This document shows positions 1-9,382 of a stretch of DNA of 64,000 bases, piece by piece. The stretch comes from Deltaproteobacteria bacterium Ga0077550 (GTDB taxonomy: Bacteria > Myxococcota_A > Polyangia > Nannocystales > Nannocystaceae), in NCBI GenBank assembly GCA_001464385.1, contig LNFB01000325.1, positions 1-64,000 on the forward strand. Direction: 5' to 3'. How positions within the stretch are numbered: position 1 is the stretch's first letter; every line of letters begins with the position of its first letter. The position numbers were made by a program, and so were the translations under genes. The notes under the pieces were generated by a model that had not been told where the DNA came from, made no database searches, and saw only the letters and a program-made list of their open reading frames with translations.

Positions 1-747
<747 letters not shown>

Positions 748-809
748 CGCCGCCTCCACGGTCCGGAGGCGCGCTTGTACGGGCGCGGTCGAACGGGCAT
801 GTTCGCAGC

Positions 810-2822
810 ATGCGAGGTTTCGCGCGCATCGCCGCCGCCGTCCCCCAGGTCGCCGTCGGCGATGTCGAGCGCAACGTCTCCGCCACGCTCGAGCTCTGGC
901 GCCGCGCCGACGCCGAGGGGTGCGCGCTGGCGGCGTTTCCCGAGCTGGGCCTCACCGGCTACACGGCGCGCGACCTCTTCCACGATCGGCACCTACAGGA
1001 CGGCGTGCACGCGGGACTCGCAGCCTTGGTCGCGGCGTCGGCCGAGCTGTCGACGCTGGCGATCGTCGGGGCGCCGCTGCGCTGCGGCGATGCGCTGTAC
1101 AACGTCGCGGTCGCGATCCAGGGCGGCCGCGCGCTGGCGGTGGTGCCCAAGAGCTACCTGCCCACGTACCGCGAGTTCGAGGAGCGCCGATGGTTCCGCG
1201 CCGCCGCCGACCTCGAGGCCGGCGCCACCACGCGTATCGCTGGGGCCGCGGTGCCGATGGGCACCGACGTGCTGCTCGCCGCCGAGGGCTGCCCCGACCT
1301 CGTGGTCGGCGTCGAGCTCTGCGAGGACTACTGGGTGCACGTGCCGCCGTCGGTCTACGCGGTCTCGGCGGGGGCCACGGTCATCGTGAACCTGTCGGCC
1401 TCGAACTTCGTGATCGGCAAGGCCGAGCTGCGGCGACTGCTGGCCCGCTCGGCCTCCGACCGGGGCAAGTGCGCCTACGTCTACACCGCGGCGGGTCCGG
1501 GCGAGTCATCGACCGATCTGGCGTTCGACGCCGACGCGTTCGTCTGCGAGAACGGCCGCGAGCTCGCGTCGTCGCGCCGCTTCGCCCGCGAGTCCCAGCT
1601 CGTGGTCGTCGACGTCGACCTCGAGCTGCTGGTGCGCGAGCGGATCGTGACCACGAGCTTCGCCGAGTGCAGCCATGCGCACGCGCGTCCGCACCGCGTG
1701 GTCGCGTTCCAGGCCGCGGACCGGCCGCCCGCGCCGCTGCGTCGCGTCGTCGCGCGACACCCCTTCGTGCCCAGCGACGCGCAGACCTTGGGCTCGCGGT
1801 GCTGGGAGATCTTCGAGATCCAGACCAACGCCTTGGCCACGCGCATGGCCGCGCTCGGCCGGCCCAAGCTCGTGCTCGGGCTCTCGGGCGGGCTCGACTC
1901 GACCCACGCTGCGCTGGTGTGCACCGGCGCGCTCGAGCTCGCCGGTCAGCCCCGCGAGGACCTCGTGTGCGTCACGATGCCGGGCCTCGGCACGACCGCC
2001 GGGACCCGCGGCAACGCCGAGCGGCTCGCCGAGGCCCTCGGCTGCAGCTTCCGCGAGATCGCGATCGACGAGGCTGCGCGCACCATGCTCGCGCTCGTCG
2101 GCCACGGCGCCGCCGTCGACACGACCGACGTGCAGGGGCTGCTCGCGAAGCTGCGGGCCGACCCGAAGCTCGGCGACATCACCCTCGAGAACGTCCAGGC
2201 TCGGCTGCGCACGTTGGCCCTCATGACCGTGGCGAACGCGGTCGGTGGGCTGGTCGTCGGCACCGGCGATCTCTCGGAGAAGGCCCTGGGCTGGTCGACG
2301 TACGCCGGCGATCACATCTCGATGTACGACGTCAACGCGGGCGTGCCCAAGACGCTGATCCAGTCGGTGATCCGCTGGGTGGCGAACGAGCGCGCCGCGA
2401 CCTGGTCGACGTCGGTGGAGGCGCTGCGCGCCACGCTGTTCGCGATCCTCGACACGCCGATCTCCCCCGAGCTCCTGCCGCCCGACGCGGCCGGCGCCAT
2501 CGCCCAGCTCACCGAGTCGACGCTCGGACCGTACGAGCTGCACGATTTCTTCCTCTATCACTTCGTGCGCAACGGCGAGACGCCGACGCGGATCCTCGAT
2601 CTCGCGCGCGTCGCCTTCGGCGACGACTACGCCGTCGACGTGCTGAAGAAGTGGCTGCGCGTGTTCCTGTCGCGGTTCTTCGCCCACCAGTTCAAGCGCT
2701 CGTGCACGGCGGATGGGCCGAAGGTCGGCCAGGTCGCCCTGTCACCGCGCGGGGACTGGCGCATGCCCTCGGACGCGCGCGTGCGGAGCTGGGTGGCCGA
2801 GGTCGACGCCTACGGCGTGTGA
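810..2822 (+). CDS. nadE: glutamine-dependent NAD+ synthetase
   Basis: The enzyme converts nicotinic acid adenine dinucleotide to NAD+ using ATP and glutamine-derived ammonia, in the cytoplasm. The 670-residue chain has the two-domain layout of the long, mycobacterial-type NadE. The N-terminal nitrilase-like glutaminase carries the Glu45 (PELGLTGY), Lys114 (PKSYLPTYREFEE) and Cys171 (ELCEDYW) triad. The C-terminal synthetase has the PP-loop SGGLDST at 359-365 and GTGDLSEKALGW further on. The ATG at 810 was chosen because homology begins at once (RIAAAVPQVAVGD); the frame stays open upstream but without coding character. Length equals that of the family. Confidence 0.96.
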   Translation: MRGFARIAAAVPQVAVGDVERNVSATLELWRRADAEGCALAAFPELGLTGYTARDLFHDRHLQDGVHAGLAALVAASAELSTLAIVGAPLRCGDALYNVAVAIQGGRALAVVPKSYLPTYREFEERRWFRAAADLEAGATTRIAGAAVPMGTDVLLAAEGCPDLVVGVELCEDYWVHVPPSVYAVSAGATVIVNLSASNFVIGKAELRRLLARSASDRGKCAYVYTAAGPGESSTDLAFDADAFVCENGRELASSRRFARESQLVVVDVDLELLVRERIVTTSFAECSHAHARPHRVVAFQAADRPPAPLRRVVARHPFVPSDAQTLGSRCWEIFEIQTNALATRMAALGRPKLVLGLSGGLDSTHAALVCTGALELAGQPREDLVCVTMPGLGTTAGTRGNAERLAEALGCSFREIAIDEAARTMLALVGHGAAVDTTDVQGLLAKLRADPKLGDITLENVQARLRTLALMTVANAVGGLVVGTGDLSEKALGWSTYAGDHISMYDVNAGVPKTLIQSVIRWVANERAATWSTSVEALRATLFAILDTPISPELLPPDAAGAIAQLTESTLGPYELHDFFLYHFVRNGETPTRILDLARVAFGDDYAVDVLKKWLRVFLSRFFAHQFKRSCTADGPKVGQVALSPRGDWRMPSDARVRSWVAEVDAYGV

Positions 2823-2873
2823 TCGAGCCCCGCGTGCGCGGCTCGGGTCGGCCTGGTAGCCTGACGTTCGACG

Positions 2874-3503
2874 ATGCGGCGAGTGGATCATCGAGGGACC
2901 GCGAGGGGGCGCATCGGGCTCGCCGTCGTGTTGTTGGTGGGCGGATGCCTCGACGCCGCCGAGGTCGACGTCGAGCAGGCCGAGGTCGTCGCGCGCAGGA
3001 CCGGCGAGCAGGTCGTCGCGGGCCTCGACACCGCGCGGGACAAGGTCGTGGCGGTGGGGGGCGACCTGCGTGACGCCGCGGGGCAGGCGGCGGACGAGGC
3101 CGCGCGCACGGTCGATCCGCGGCGCGTGGAGCCAGCCGCGGCCGATGCCCTGGTCCGCGACGCGACGACGGCCGTCGCGTGCCCCGAGCCCGAGCGCTGC
3201 ACGATCGAGGCGGCCTACGCCGATCGGCTCCGCGCGAATCCGGGCTTCCTCGCCACGCAGGCGCGGGTCGTTCCGCACCGCAGCGAGGGGCGCCCCGACG
3301 GCCTCGAGATCTCGGAGCTCGAGGCCCTGCCCCGGGCGCTCGGCTTCCAGGCGCGCGACGTCGTCCACTCGATCAACGGACTGCGCGTGCAATCGCTGCA
3401 GTCTGCGCCACAGCTCTATCTGCAGCTCCGCTCCGCGCGGCGGTTCACCGTCGTCTTCACGCGTGGATCCGAGCGACGCACCCACGTGATCGAGATCGGC
3501 TGA
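2874..3503 (+). CDS. lipoprotein with C-terminal PDZ-like domain
   Basis: The 209-residue chain starts with a basic n-region and a hydrophobic stretch ending in the lipobox VGGC, so it should be a lipid-anchored envelope protein. A helical, Ala/charge-rich middle (about residues 25-110) leads into a PDZ-like fold from about 130 to the end, with the GFQARDVVHSINGLRV signature. This resembles the C-terminal PDZ of type II secretion GspC proteins, but the GspC membrane and HR regions are missing. No other secretion genes are nearby. It most likely acts as a peptide-binding or scaffold lipoprotein. Its partner is unknown. It follows nadE by 51 bases on the same strand and may be cotranscribed. 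Confidence 0.8.
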   Translation: MRRVDHRGTARGRIGLAVVLLVGGCLDAAEVDVEQAEVVARRTGEQVVAGLDTARDKVVAVGGDLRDAAGQAADEAARTVDPRRVEPAAADALVRDATTAVACPEPERCTIEAAYADRLRANPGFLATQARVVPHRSEGRPDGLEISELEALPRALGFQARDVVHSINGLRVQSLQSAPQLYLQLRSARRFTVVFTRGSERRTHVIEIG

Positions 3504-3650
3504 TCGAACGCCCTCGCCCCGAGGGCCGCGGGCGAGCGGTGGAGCCAACGGGCGGCGCGGCGAAAGCCCTTGCGTCGGTGGGGTTTCTCCGCGACAACAT
3601 TTGTGCCGAAAGCTCGCACATGCGAGCGGGTCGCCACGGAGGTCCGTTCG

Positions 3651-4803
3651 ATGAGTCGCCCCGAGATCTGTCCGACGTGTGGGATCAAGCTCGGCCCCAC
3701 GCAGCCGCGCCCCGCGACCCGCGTGTGCACGGCGTGCAGCCGCAGCAACCCCGCGGGGTTCAACTACTGCGGCTTCTGTGCGACGCCGATGGAGAACACC
3801 GAGATGGGCGCGCGCATGGCCGACCTCGCGGCGCCCCCCGGCGGCTGGCCGAGCCTCACCAGCGAGCTCGTCGAGGTCCGCTTCTACCTGCAGCAGGGCC
3901 TGTTCGACGACGCCTACGAGCTGCTCTCGATCATGCAGAAGCGCTACCCCGGGCACCCGCAGCTCAACGAGCTGTCGCGCCGGCCCAAGCCCGCGCGCCG
4001 CGTCGACACCGGCGTGCTCGCGCTTGTCGACAGCGTGCTCGCCGAGTCGGCGAACCTCGTGGCCAAGGTGCCGCGCCGCGCCGCGCCGCGCTTCACCGCG
4101 CCCGCGCAGGGGGGCTCCGATCGCACCGACGTGCACAGCGTGGTGCCGCCCGACGACGAGGCGACCACCACCGCCGCGCGTCCGCCCAAGCGGGCGAAGA
4201 CGGGACCCGAGAGCACCACGCGGCGCAGCGGCGCGCAGCCGAAGGTCGGCACGGGATCACAGCGCACGACGCCCCAAAAGCCGAGCGGGCCGAGCGGCTC
4301 GCATCGCACGAGCGTCGGGCCGCGGCCGACGGCCGCCGCCGCGCCCAAGTCCGCCGCGCGAGCCGACGCGGATCTATCGCACCGTCGAGCCGCCCCCGGG
4401 CGCGCGGCCGGTGATCGTGCCATCCACTGCGCCATCGACTCCGTCGCGCCAGGCCTCGGGGCCGCGGCCCGTCGTGGCGCAGACCGGGGCACCCCCCGTG
4501 CGCTCGGTGCAAGCGCCGGCCGTGCGGCCGCCCGCGGTCACCGGGCAGACGGTGGCCCAGCGCCCGCCGCAGAGCGGGCACACGGTCGTCGTCGATGCGC
4601 TGCAGTCCCCGGCGCCGTTCCCCGCCGAGCCCGCCGAGGCCGCGCCGCGGGGCAAGCGTCGCCGCGCCGAGTCGGCCGCGAAGCCAGCCCCCGCGCCGGC
4701 GGCAGCGCCCGTCGTCGAGGCGCCCCCGGCCGCGACCGCCGAGAAGCCCGAGCCGCGGCGCCGCGCCACCTTCGGTGAGCACGTGCTGAATCGCCTGCGC
4801 TGA
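3651..4803 (+). CDS. zinc-ribbon protein with Pro/Ala-rich tail, apparent frameshift
   Basis: The start ATG has a good GGAGG ribosome binding site 10 bases upstream. The N-terminus has cysteine pairs C7/C10, C26/C29 and C40/C43, i.e. one and a half zinc ribbons, followed by a short helical segment (YLQQGLFDDAYELLSIMQ, TPR-like) and a long Ser/Thr/Pro/Ala-rich tail. The coding frame changes near 4345-4360: before it the frame reads PTAAAAPKS, after it the +1 frame reads REPTRIYRTVEPPPGARP and runs to a stop at 4803 with clean G/C third positions. The composite protein would be about 383 residues. An extra base (or two lost bases) from sequencing or mutation explains this. No function is recognised beyond zinc binding. 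Confidence 0.7.
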
Positions 4804-4966
4804 GGTCCGGCCGCGCCGACCGAGCCTTGACGCGACCGTCAGCGATCGGGCCGGTCGGCCAGATCGCTGGCGTCACCTCGGGGAGCGCCGCGTCCACAAC
4901 GGGACGCTTCGGTTGGACACGGCCGGTTTTCTTGGCTGGCACATCGGTTGCTGAGAGGTTGGGCGT

Positions 4967-5272
4967 ATGGGCGCCCGCCATGACACCACCGTCTTCGTCG
5001 AGTTCGACCCGCTGCGCCGCCGCTGCATCCGCTTGGCGAAGGCAGGGCAGTACCGCAAGGCCGCCATCGCGCTGGCCGAGCTCGCGCACCGCGAGCAGGA
5101 CGCCGCGACGTGGGTGCGACTCGGGGTGATGCTGCAGCGGGCTGGGCGCGCGCCCGCGGCCATCGATGCACTCAAGCAGGGCCTCTGGCTGCTTCGCATG
5201 GGCCGCAACGCCCGCAAGGCAGCGGTGGTCGCCGGGCTCATCGAGCGGGCGCAGCACGCCTGCGCTGCTTGA
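4967..5272 (+). CDS. small TPR-like protein
   Basis: This 101-residue soluble protein is almost wholly helical. Two helix pairs (AGQYRKAAIALAELAHREQ and LGVMLQRAGRAPAAIDALKQG) have the spacing and small/large residue pattern of tetratricopeptide repeats, so it probably binds another protein. There is no signal peptide or membrane segment. The ATG is preceded by GAGAGG at suitable spacing. It stands alone between the zinc-ribbon gene and the convergent MCE gene. The specific role cannot be told from sequence. Confidence 0.7.
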   Translation: MGARHDTTVFVEFDPLRRRCIRLAKAGQYRKAAIALAELAHREQDAATWVRLGVMLQRAGRAPAAIDALKQGLWLLRMGRNARKAAVVAGLIERAQHACAA

Positions 5273-5292
5273 GATCCTGCGGAGTCGGTGCG

Positions 5293-6618
5293 CTAGCGGC
5301 CGCGGCGGAGGAGCCACAGGAGTAGGCGGACCCGCCAGTCGCGTGTGATCTCGACGACCGAGCGATCCATGTCGTCATAGACCTTGCTGTCACCGAGCAG
5401 CGCGCCGATCGAGCCCTCGCCCCGCTCGATCTTCCCGGCGGTGTCGGCGAAGATCCTCGCGATGGTGCGCAGGTTGGCGAGCGAGGTGTTGACGCTCGCG
5501 AGCAGCTCGCCCGACGGGTCGCGCAGGAGCTTGGCGAAGGTGCCGCCCTGGGCGGGGTCGAGCTGAGCTAGCTTGCTGCGGATCGCACCGACGTCCTTGC
5601 GCAGCTCCGCCACCCGCGGCTCGGTCTCGCGGTCGATCTTCGCCAGGCGAGCGTTCGCGTCGTGGAGGATGCCGTCGACGATGCTCGCGCTGTCCCGCGC
5701 CTTGGCCAAGGTCTCGGTGAACTCGCGCTCGTACTCGGGGCTCCCGAGCAGGGCGCCGATGGTGCCGCGCCCGGCACGGATGTCGCTCGTCGTGGTGTCG
5801 AGCTCGGCGAGGGTCTGCTTGACCGAGTCGATGGTGCGGGCGTCGTTGAGCTCGGCGAACGTCGACGAGATCCCCGACAGCGAGGTGTCGACCTTGTCCG
5901 AGAGCCGATCGAAGTTCTCGCGGAACTCGGCGATCTGCTCGCTGAACGAGGGCTCGGACTGGATCCGGTGATCCTCGCCCAGCGGCTCGCGCGAGCCGGG
6001 CGTGATGTTGACCTGCTGATCGCCGAGCACGCCGGCGCTGCCCACCGTCGCGACGCTGTCCGCACCGACGACCTCGAGCTTGTCGGCAGGGATCAGCAGC
6101 GCCACCTCCACGCGGCGGTGGTCGGTGGTGAAGCGGGCGCACAGCCCCTCGGGGCCGCCCCAGTACACGCCCTTGGCGCGGCGGCGGAACTCGCTGGTGA
6201 CGCAGACCTCTTCCTCGATGCAGTCGTCGTTCGAGAGGCACGGGCCGTGGATGCCCTTGGCCGCGTACGACTCGAGCTCGGCGCACAGGCCGTTGGGCGC
6301 GCAGAACAGCGCCTCGTCGCAGGTGTTGGTCCGCCCCGATCCGTGGCGCCCCAGATCCTCGGTCCGCGGATCGCAGGCGTACTTGCGGTTGACGAAGTCG
6401 ATCGCCTTCACGCGCCCCACCTCGACGCCGGCGAGCAGCACCGGCGAGTCACGCCGCAGGCCGCTGATCGTGCGGAAGTCGGTGTAGATCGTCACCTGCT
6501 TGCGCAGGGATCCGTCGCGTTGGTTGGCCAGCAGCAGCGCGACGAACAGCAAGATGCCCACGACCACGACGGCCAGGCCGAGCAGGGTGCGCCGGGCGCC
6601 TTCGTCGCGGACGGCCAT
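5293..6618 (-). CDS. MCE/MlaD-family protein with cysteine-rich insertion
   Basis: This is a substrate-binding subunit of an MCE (Mla-type) lipid transport system, anchored in the inner membrane and facing the periplasm. It has an N-terminal membrane segment (about residues 11-32), then the MCE fold (TISGLRRDSPVLLAGVEVG ... VGSAGVLGDQQVNITPGS), then a long helical region to residue 441. Between the MCE strands, after VGRVKAIDF, sits an insertion of about 75 residues with 8 cysteines, including the SNDDC...C spacing seen in secreted myxobacterial Cys-rich modules. ATG 6618 fits the short n-region before the membrane helix. The SDR gene lies 37 bases upstream on the same strand; no permease or ATPase is in the window. 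Confidence 0.88.
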   Translation of the reverse strand: MAVRDEGARRTLLGLAVVVVGILLFVALLLANQRDGSLRKQVTIYTDFRTISGLRRDSPVLLAGVEVGRVKAIDFVNRKYACDPRTEDLGRHGSGRTNTCDEALFCAPNGLCAELESYAAKGIHGPCLSNDDCIEEEVCVTSEFRRRAKGVYWGGPEGLCARFTTDHRRVEVALLIPADKLEVVGADSVATVGSAGVLGDQQVNITPGSREPLGEDHRIQSEPSFSEQIAEFRENFDRLSDKVDTSLSGISSTFAELNDARTIDSVKQTLAELDTTTSDIRAGRGTIGALLGSPEYEREFTETLAKARDSASIVDGILHDANARLAKIDRETEPRVAELRKDVGAIRSKLAQLDPAQGGTFAKLLRDPSGELLASVNTSLANLRTIARIFADTAGKIERGEGSIGALLGDSKVYDDMDRSVVEITRDWRVRLLLWLLRRGR

Positions 6619-6655
6619 CGACCGCAGGATGCCACGGCCAGGCGGCGCGCGGGGC

Positions 6656-7396
6656 TCACCGGCCGGCGAGCGCCGCGACGCGCTGGAACACGGGCTCGGG
6701 GATTGCACGGACGACGCCGAGGATCGGTCGCCAGAACGCCGGCACGTAGGCCTCGGCGACGTCTCGGTCGATCCCCGCCACGATCTGGGCGGCGACGACG
6801 TCGGCCCGCGAGAAGAGGAGGTTCTTGCGGTGGTCCACGGTCATCGGCGTGTCCACCGGCCCGAGCTTGAAGGTGTGCACGCCGACACCCGCGGGCCACA
6901 GTCGGCTGCGCAGGCCCTGGAGGTAGACGTTGAGGCCGGCCTTGGCGGCGCCGTAGGTGAAGTTGCGCGGGCGGCCGCGGTCGCCGGCGACCGACGAGAG
7001 CACGGCGATGTGGCCCGCGCGCGCGTGCTCGAGGTGGTTGGCGAGCGGGATCAGCAGCGAGACCGCCGAGAGCAGGTTGGTGCAGAGGATCTGCTCGGCG
7101 ACCTGCCAGTCGCGCTCGCTGGCCTGCTGATCACCGAGCAGCCCGTGGGCGATGATCGCGACGTCGATCCCACCGAGGCGGTGGAACGCCTCGTCGACGC
7201 GCGCGGCGTTGCCGGCGGTGTCGTCGAGGTCCGCCTCGAGGTGCCCGACGACGGCGTCGCCGAGCTGCTCGCGGAGGCGCGCGAGCTTGTCGGGGGCCCG
7301 GCCGACGAGGAAGAGCGAGCTGCCGCGCGCGGCGTAGCGCCGTGCGATCTGGGCGGCGATGGCAGAGGTTGCACCGAGCACGAGGACGCGGGTCAT
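6656..7396 (-). CDS. short-chain dehydrogenase/reductase (SDR)
   Basis: A 246-residue classical SDR oxidoreductase using NAD(P)H. The N-terminal Rossmann motif is a divergent VLGATSAIA instead of TGxxxGIG. The catalytic part has VLSSVAG (Ser) and YGAAK (Tyr-xxx-Lys), followed by KLGPVDTPM. Overall form and the missing glycine resemble the DprE2-like branch (decaprenylphosphoryl-ribose epimerisation and relatives), but the substrate cannot be fixed. The last residues (about 215-246) are hydrophobic and amphipathic, suggesting membrane contact. It is probably cotranscribed with the MCE gene downstream, which hints at envelope lipid or glycan metabolism. The start is 47 bases from the divergent cysteine-cluster gene. 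Confidence 0.88.
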   Translation of the reverse strand: MTRVLVLGATSAIAAQIARRYAARGSSLFLVGRAPDKLARLREQLGDAVVGHLEADLDDTAGNAARVDEAFHRLGGIDVAIIAHGLLGDQQASERDWQVAEQILCTNLLSAVSLLIPLANHLEHARAGHIAVLSSVAGDRGRPRNFTYGAAKAGLNVYLQGLRSRLWPAGVGVHTFKLGPVDTPMTVDHRKNLLFSRADVVAAQIVAGIDRDVAEAYVPAFWRPILGVVRAIPEPVFQRVAALAGR

Positions 7397-7443
7397 CGGG
7401 CGGCAGTGTAGCGGGAAGCCGCGCCGTGATACGAACGGTGGGC

Positions 7444-8793
7444 ATGGCGTCCGCGTCGCGACCTCGCCTGGCCGACCACGTCGTCGCGCGACTGCATCGG
7501 CGCGAGGGGCAGGACCAGCTCGTGCTGCTGGACGCGCGCCGTGATCGCGTGGTGGTGCTACCGGCCTCGGCGTGGAGCGTGCTGTGCCACGCCGACGGTA
7601 CGCGGGATGTCGCGGGCGTGGTCGCGGCGGCGCGGCGCTTCGGCGCGACCGTGGACGTCGCGGGCGCCGAGGCGCTGCTCGACGAGCTCGAGGCGCTGGC
7701 CTGGCTTGGGGATGGCGCGCCCGAGGGGTTGCTCGAGGGGGACGCGCAGGCGATCGCGCCGGACGATCGCCGGTGGGTGCGGGAGATGGTCGCGGGGCGG
7801 TATCGCTGCGACGGTCGCGGCGATTGCTGTCGCAGCTATCCGACGATCTCGTTGACGCCTGCGGACGTGCATCGCGTGAGCGCGGCGATGGCCGACGATC
7901 CGATGCTCGCGCACCGCAGCCACCGCGTCTTCCTGCCCACGGTGGGCTCGGCCCCGACGCCGATGCGGGCCATCGCGCTCGTCGACGGCGCGTGTCGGTT
8001 CCTCGAGCACGACGGCGCTTGCGGCGTGCATCGGCACGGTGGCGCGGCGGCGAAGCCGATCGGCTGCGCGTGGTTCCCGACGCGGTTGGTGGACGACGGC
8101 GTGGAGATCCGGGCGGCCCCGGTCGTCGAGTGCGTCTGCGTGGCGCGGCCCGATCCGAGCGCGGCGCCGCTGTTGCCGGAGATCCAGGCGTGCGCCTTGC
8201 CACTCGGCATCACGCTGTCGCGCGTGCCCGAGCGGGTGCGGTTCGGCGGCGGGCGGGAGGTGGATCGGAGCATCGCGGTGGCGACGCTCGAGGGGATCGT
8301 CGCTCGAGATCCTGCGCGCGCGCTGTGGACGTGGTCGGTCGCGCTGGGGCAGGGCGAGGCGTGGTGCGGCGTGCCGGAGGGGGCCGCGATCGAGGCGAGC
8401 GCGGTGGCGCGGCGGTTCGGGGAGGTGGCGGAGCGCGCGAGGATCCGCGCCGAACTCGAGTCGACCTGGCGCGGGCCCGACGACATGGTGTGTCGGCGGC
8501 TGCGACTGCTCGCGGTGGCCGCGGGGATGCTCGCGGCGCCGAGCGTCGCGGCGCTGGTGGTCGAGGCCGAGGGCGACGCGACGCTGGAGCGGCACGTGTT
8601 CGACGCGGCGGTCTTCTCGCGGAGCGTGTTGGTCGGGGAGGATGTCGCGCGCGCGGTCGGGGACCTCGCGCTGCAGATGTGGCTGGCGCGGGCGACCGCT
8701 GCGTTCGTGGGGGTGGAGCACGACGTGACGCTGCGAGAGACGCCGCTCGCCGCGGTCGCGGCGACCTGGCGGGCGCACCGGTTGGGGGGGTGA
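7444..8793 (+). CDS. PqqD-like/YkgJ-type cysteine-cluster protein
   Basis: A 449-residue protein. The first about 85 residues look PqqD-like (a small winged fold with LDARRDRVVVLPASAWSVL and a helix before AAARRFG). The middle carries the YkgJ/UPF0153 zinc or iron cluster signature: CDGRGDCC, then CRFLEHDGACGVH, IGCAWFP and ECVC. This is the pattern of putative metal-binding proteins and of FliB-like N-methylases. The C-terminal half is helical with no recognised domain. The start ATG 7444 is the first in frame after the divergent promoter gap. PqqD-like domains usually present peptides to radical SAM enzymes, but no such enzyme or precursor is adjacent, so the role is open. Confidence 0.82.
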   Translation: MASASRPRLADHVVARLHRREGQDQLVLLDARRDRVVVLPASAWSVLCHADGTRDVAGVVAAARRFGATVDVAGAEALLDELEALAWLGDGAPEGLLEGDAQAIAPDDRRWVREMVAGRYRCDGRGDCCRSYPTISLTPADVHRVSAAMADDPMLAHRSHRVFLPTVGSAPTPMRAIALVDGACRFLEHDGACGVHRHGGAAAKPIGCAWFPTRLVDDGVEIRAAPVVECVCVARPDPSAAPLLPEIQACALPLGITLSRVPERVRFGGGREVDRSIAVATLEGIVARDPARALWTWSVALGQGEAWCGVPEGAAIEASAVARRFGEVAERARIRAELESTWRGPDDMVCRRLRLLAVAAGMLAAPSVAALVVEAEGDATLERHVFDAAVFSRSVLVGEDVARAVGDLALQMWLARATAAFVGVEHDVTLRETPLAAVAATWRAHRLGG

Positions 8794-8802
8794 GGAGGGA
8801 GG

Positions 8803-9231
8803 CTAGCGGGGAGCGTGCGCGCGCTGCCACGCGTCGAGTTCCGCGGCCGGATGCGTGTCCATCCACTCGCGCAGCGTCGTGCCCTCGACGAACTCCATCG
8901 CGACGAACACGTGCCCTTCGTGCGCGCCGACCTCGTGCACTGCGACGACGTTCGGGTGCGCGAGTCGAGCCAGCGCCTGCGCCTCGCGGACCAGGCGCGC
9001 GCGCTCGACCGGATCGCCGTGGCCATGCAGCAGCTTCAACGCGACGCGGCGATCGAGCTGCGGATCGTAGGCCGAGAACACTTGCCCCATCCCGCCGGCG
9101 CCGACCGGGCCGAGCACGGCAAATCGGCCGATGCTCGCGGCCGCAGACGGCACGACCGAAGGGACGCCGCCGCCATCCGACGTCGCCGTGCGCGTCGCCG
9201 CGTCGTCGCGGGCCTCGAGGGACTCGGTCAT
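8803..9231 (-). pseudogene. orphan N-lobe of a Hanks-type Ser/Thr kinase (truncated)
   Basis: The 142-residue reading frame begins like a normal myxobacterial kinase. It has a Ser/Ala-rich leader, the glycine loop GAGGMGQVF, the ATP lysine K66 in VALKLL, the alpha-C region REAQALARLAHPNVV and the hinge FVAMEFVEGTTLREW. It then stops shortly after the hinge. The whole C-lobe (HRD catalytic loop, DFG, APE) is missing, and the next gene, on the other strand, ends only 10 bases away. So the 3' part has been lost, and the product cannot phosphorylate by itself. It could be a decayed gene or a small kinase-like decoy; codon use is still normal. Confidence 0.75.
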
Positions 9232-9326
9232 CTGCGCGCGGAATCATGCCGGGCACCGCCCGGTGGGAGAAGGGGCGGCGCCGGCGATCTTTCGGCCGGC
9301 GTCGATCCCCGCGAACCAACGACGAA

Positions 9327-9350
9327 CGCCGAGCCCACGGGGACTCGGCG
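9327..9350 (-). terminator. hairpin downstream of the FG-GAP lipoprotein gene
   Basis: Perfect 7-bp stem CGCCGAG / CTCGGCG with a 10-base loop, 33 bases after the stop of the leftward gene that ends at 9383. There is no U-run, so factor-independent function is uncertain. A second, 6-bp hairpin (CCGGGC / GCCCGG) lies near 9250-9264, just before the truncated kinase start. Confidence 0.4.
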
Positions 9351-9382
9351 CTCTTGGATCCCGCCTCCGCGGGCGGTCGGGT

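Noticed and set aside
4330-4370. Programmed ribosomal frameshift in the zinc-ribbon gene
   Set aside because: No slippery heptamer, stem-loop or in-frame stop near the switch; an indel is simpler.
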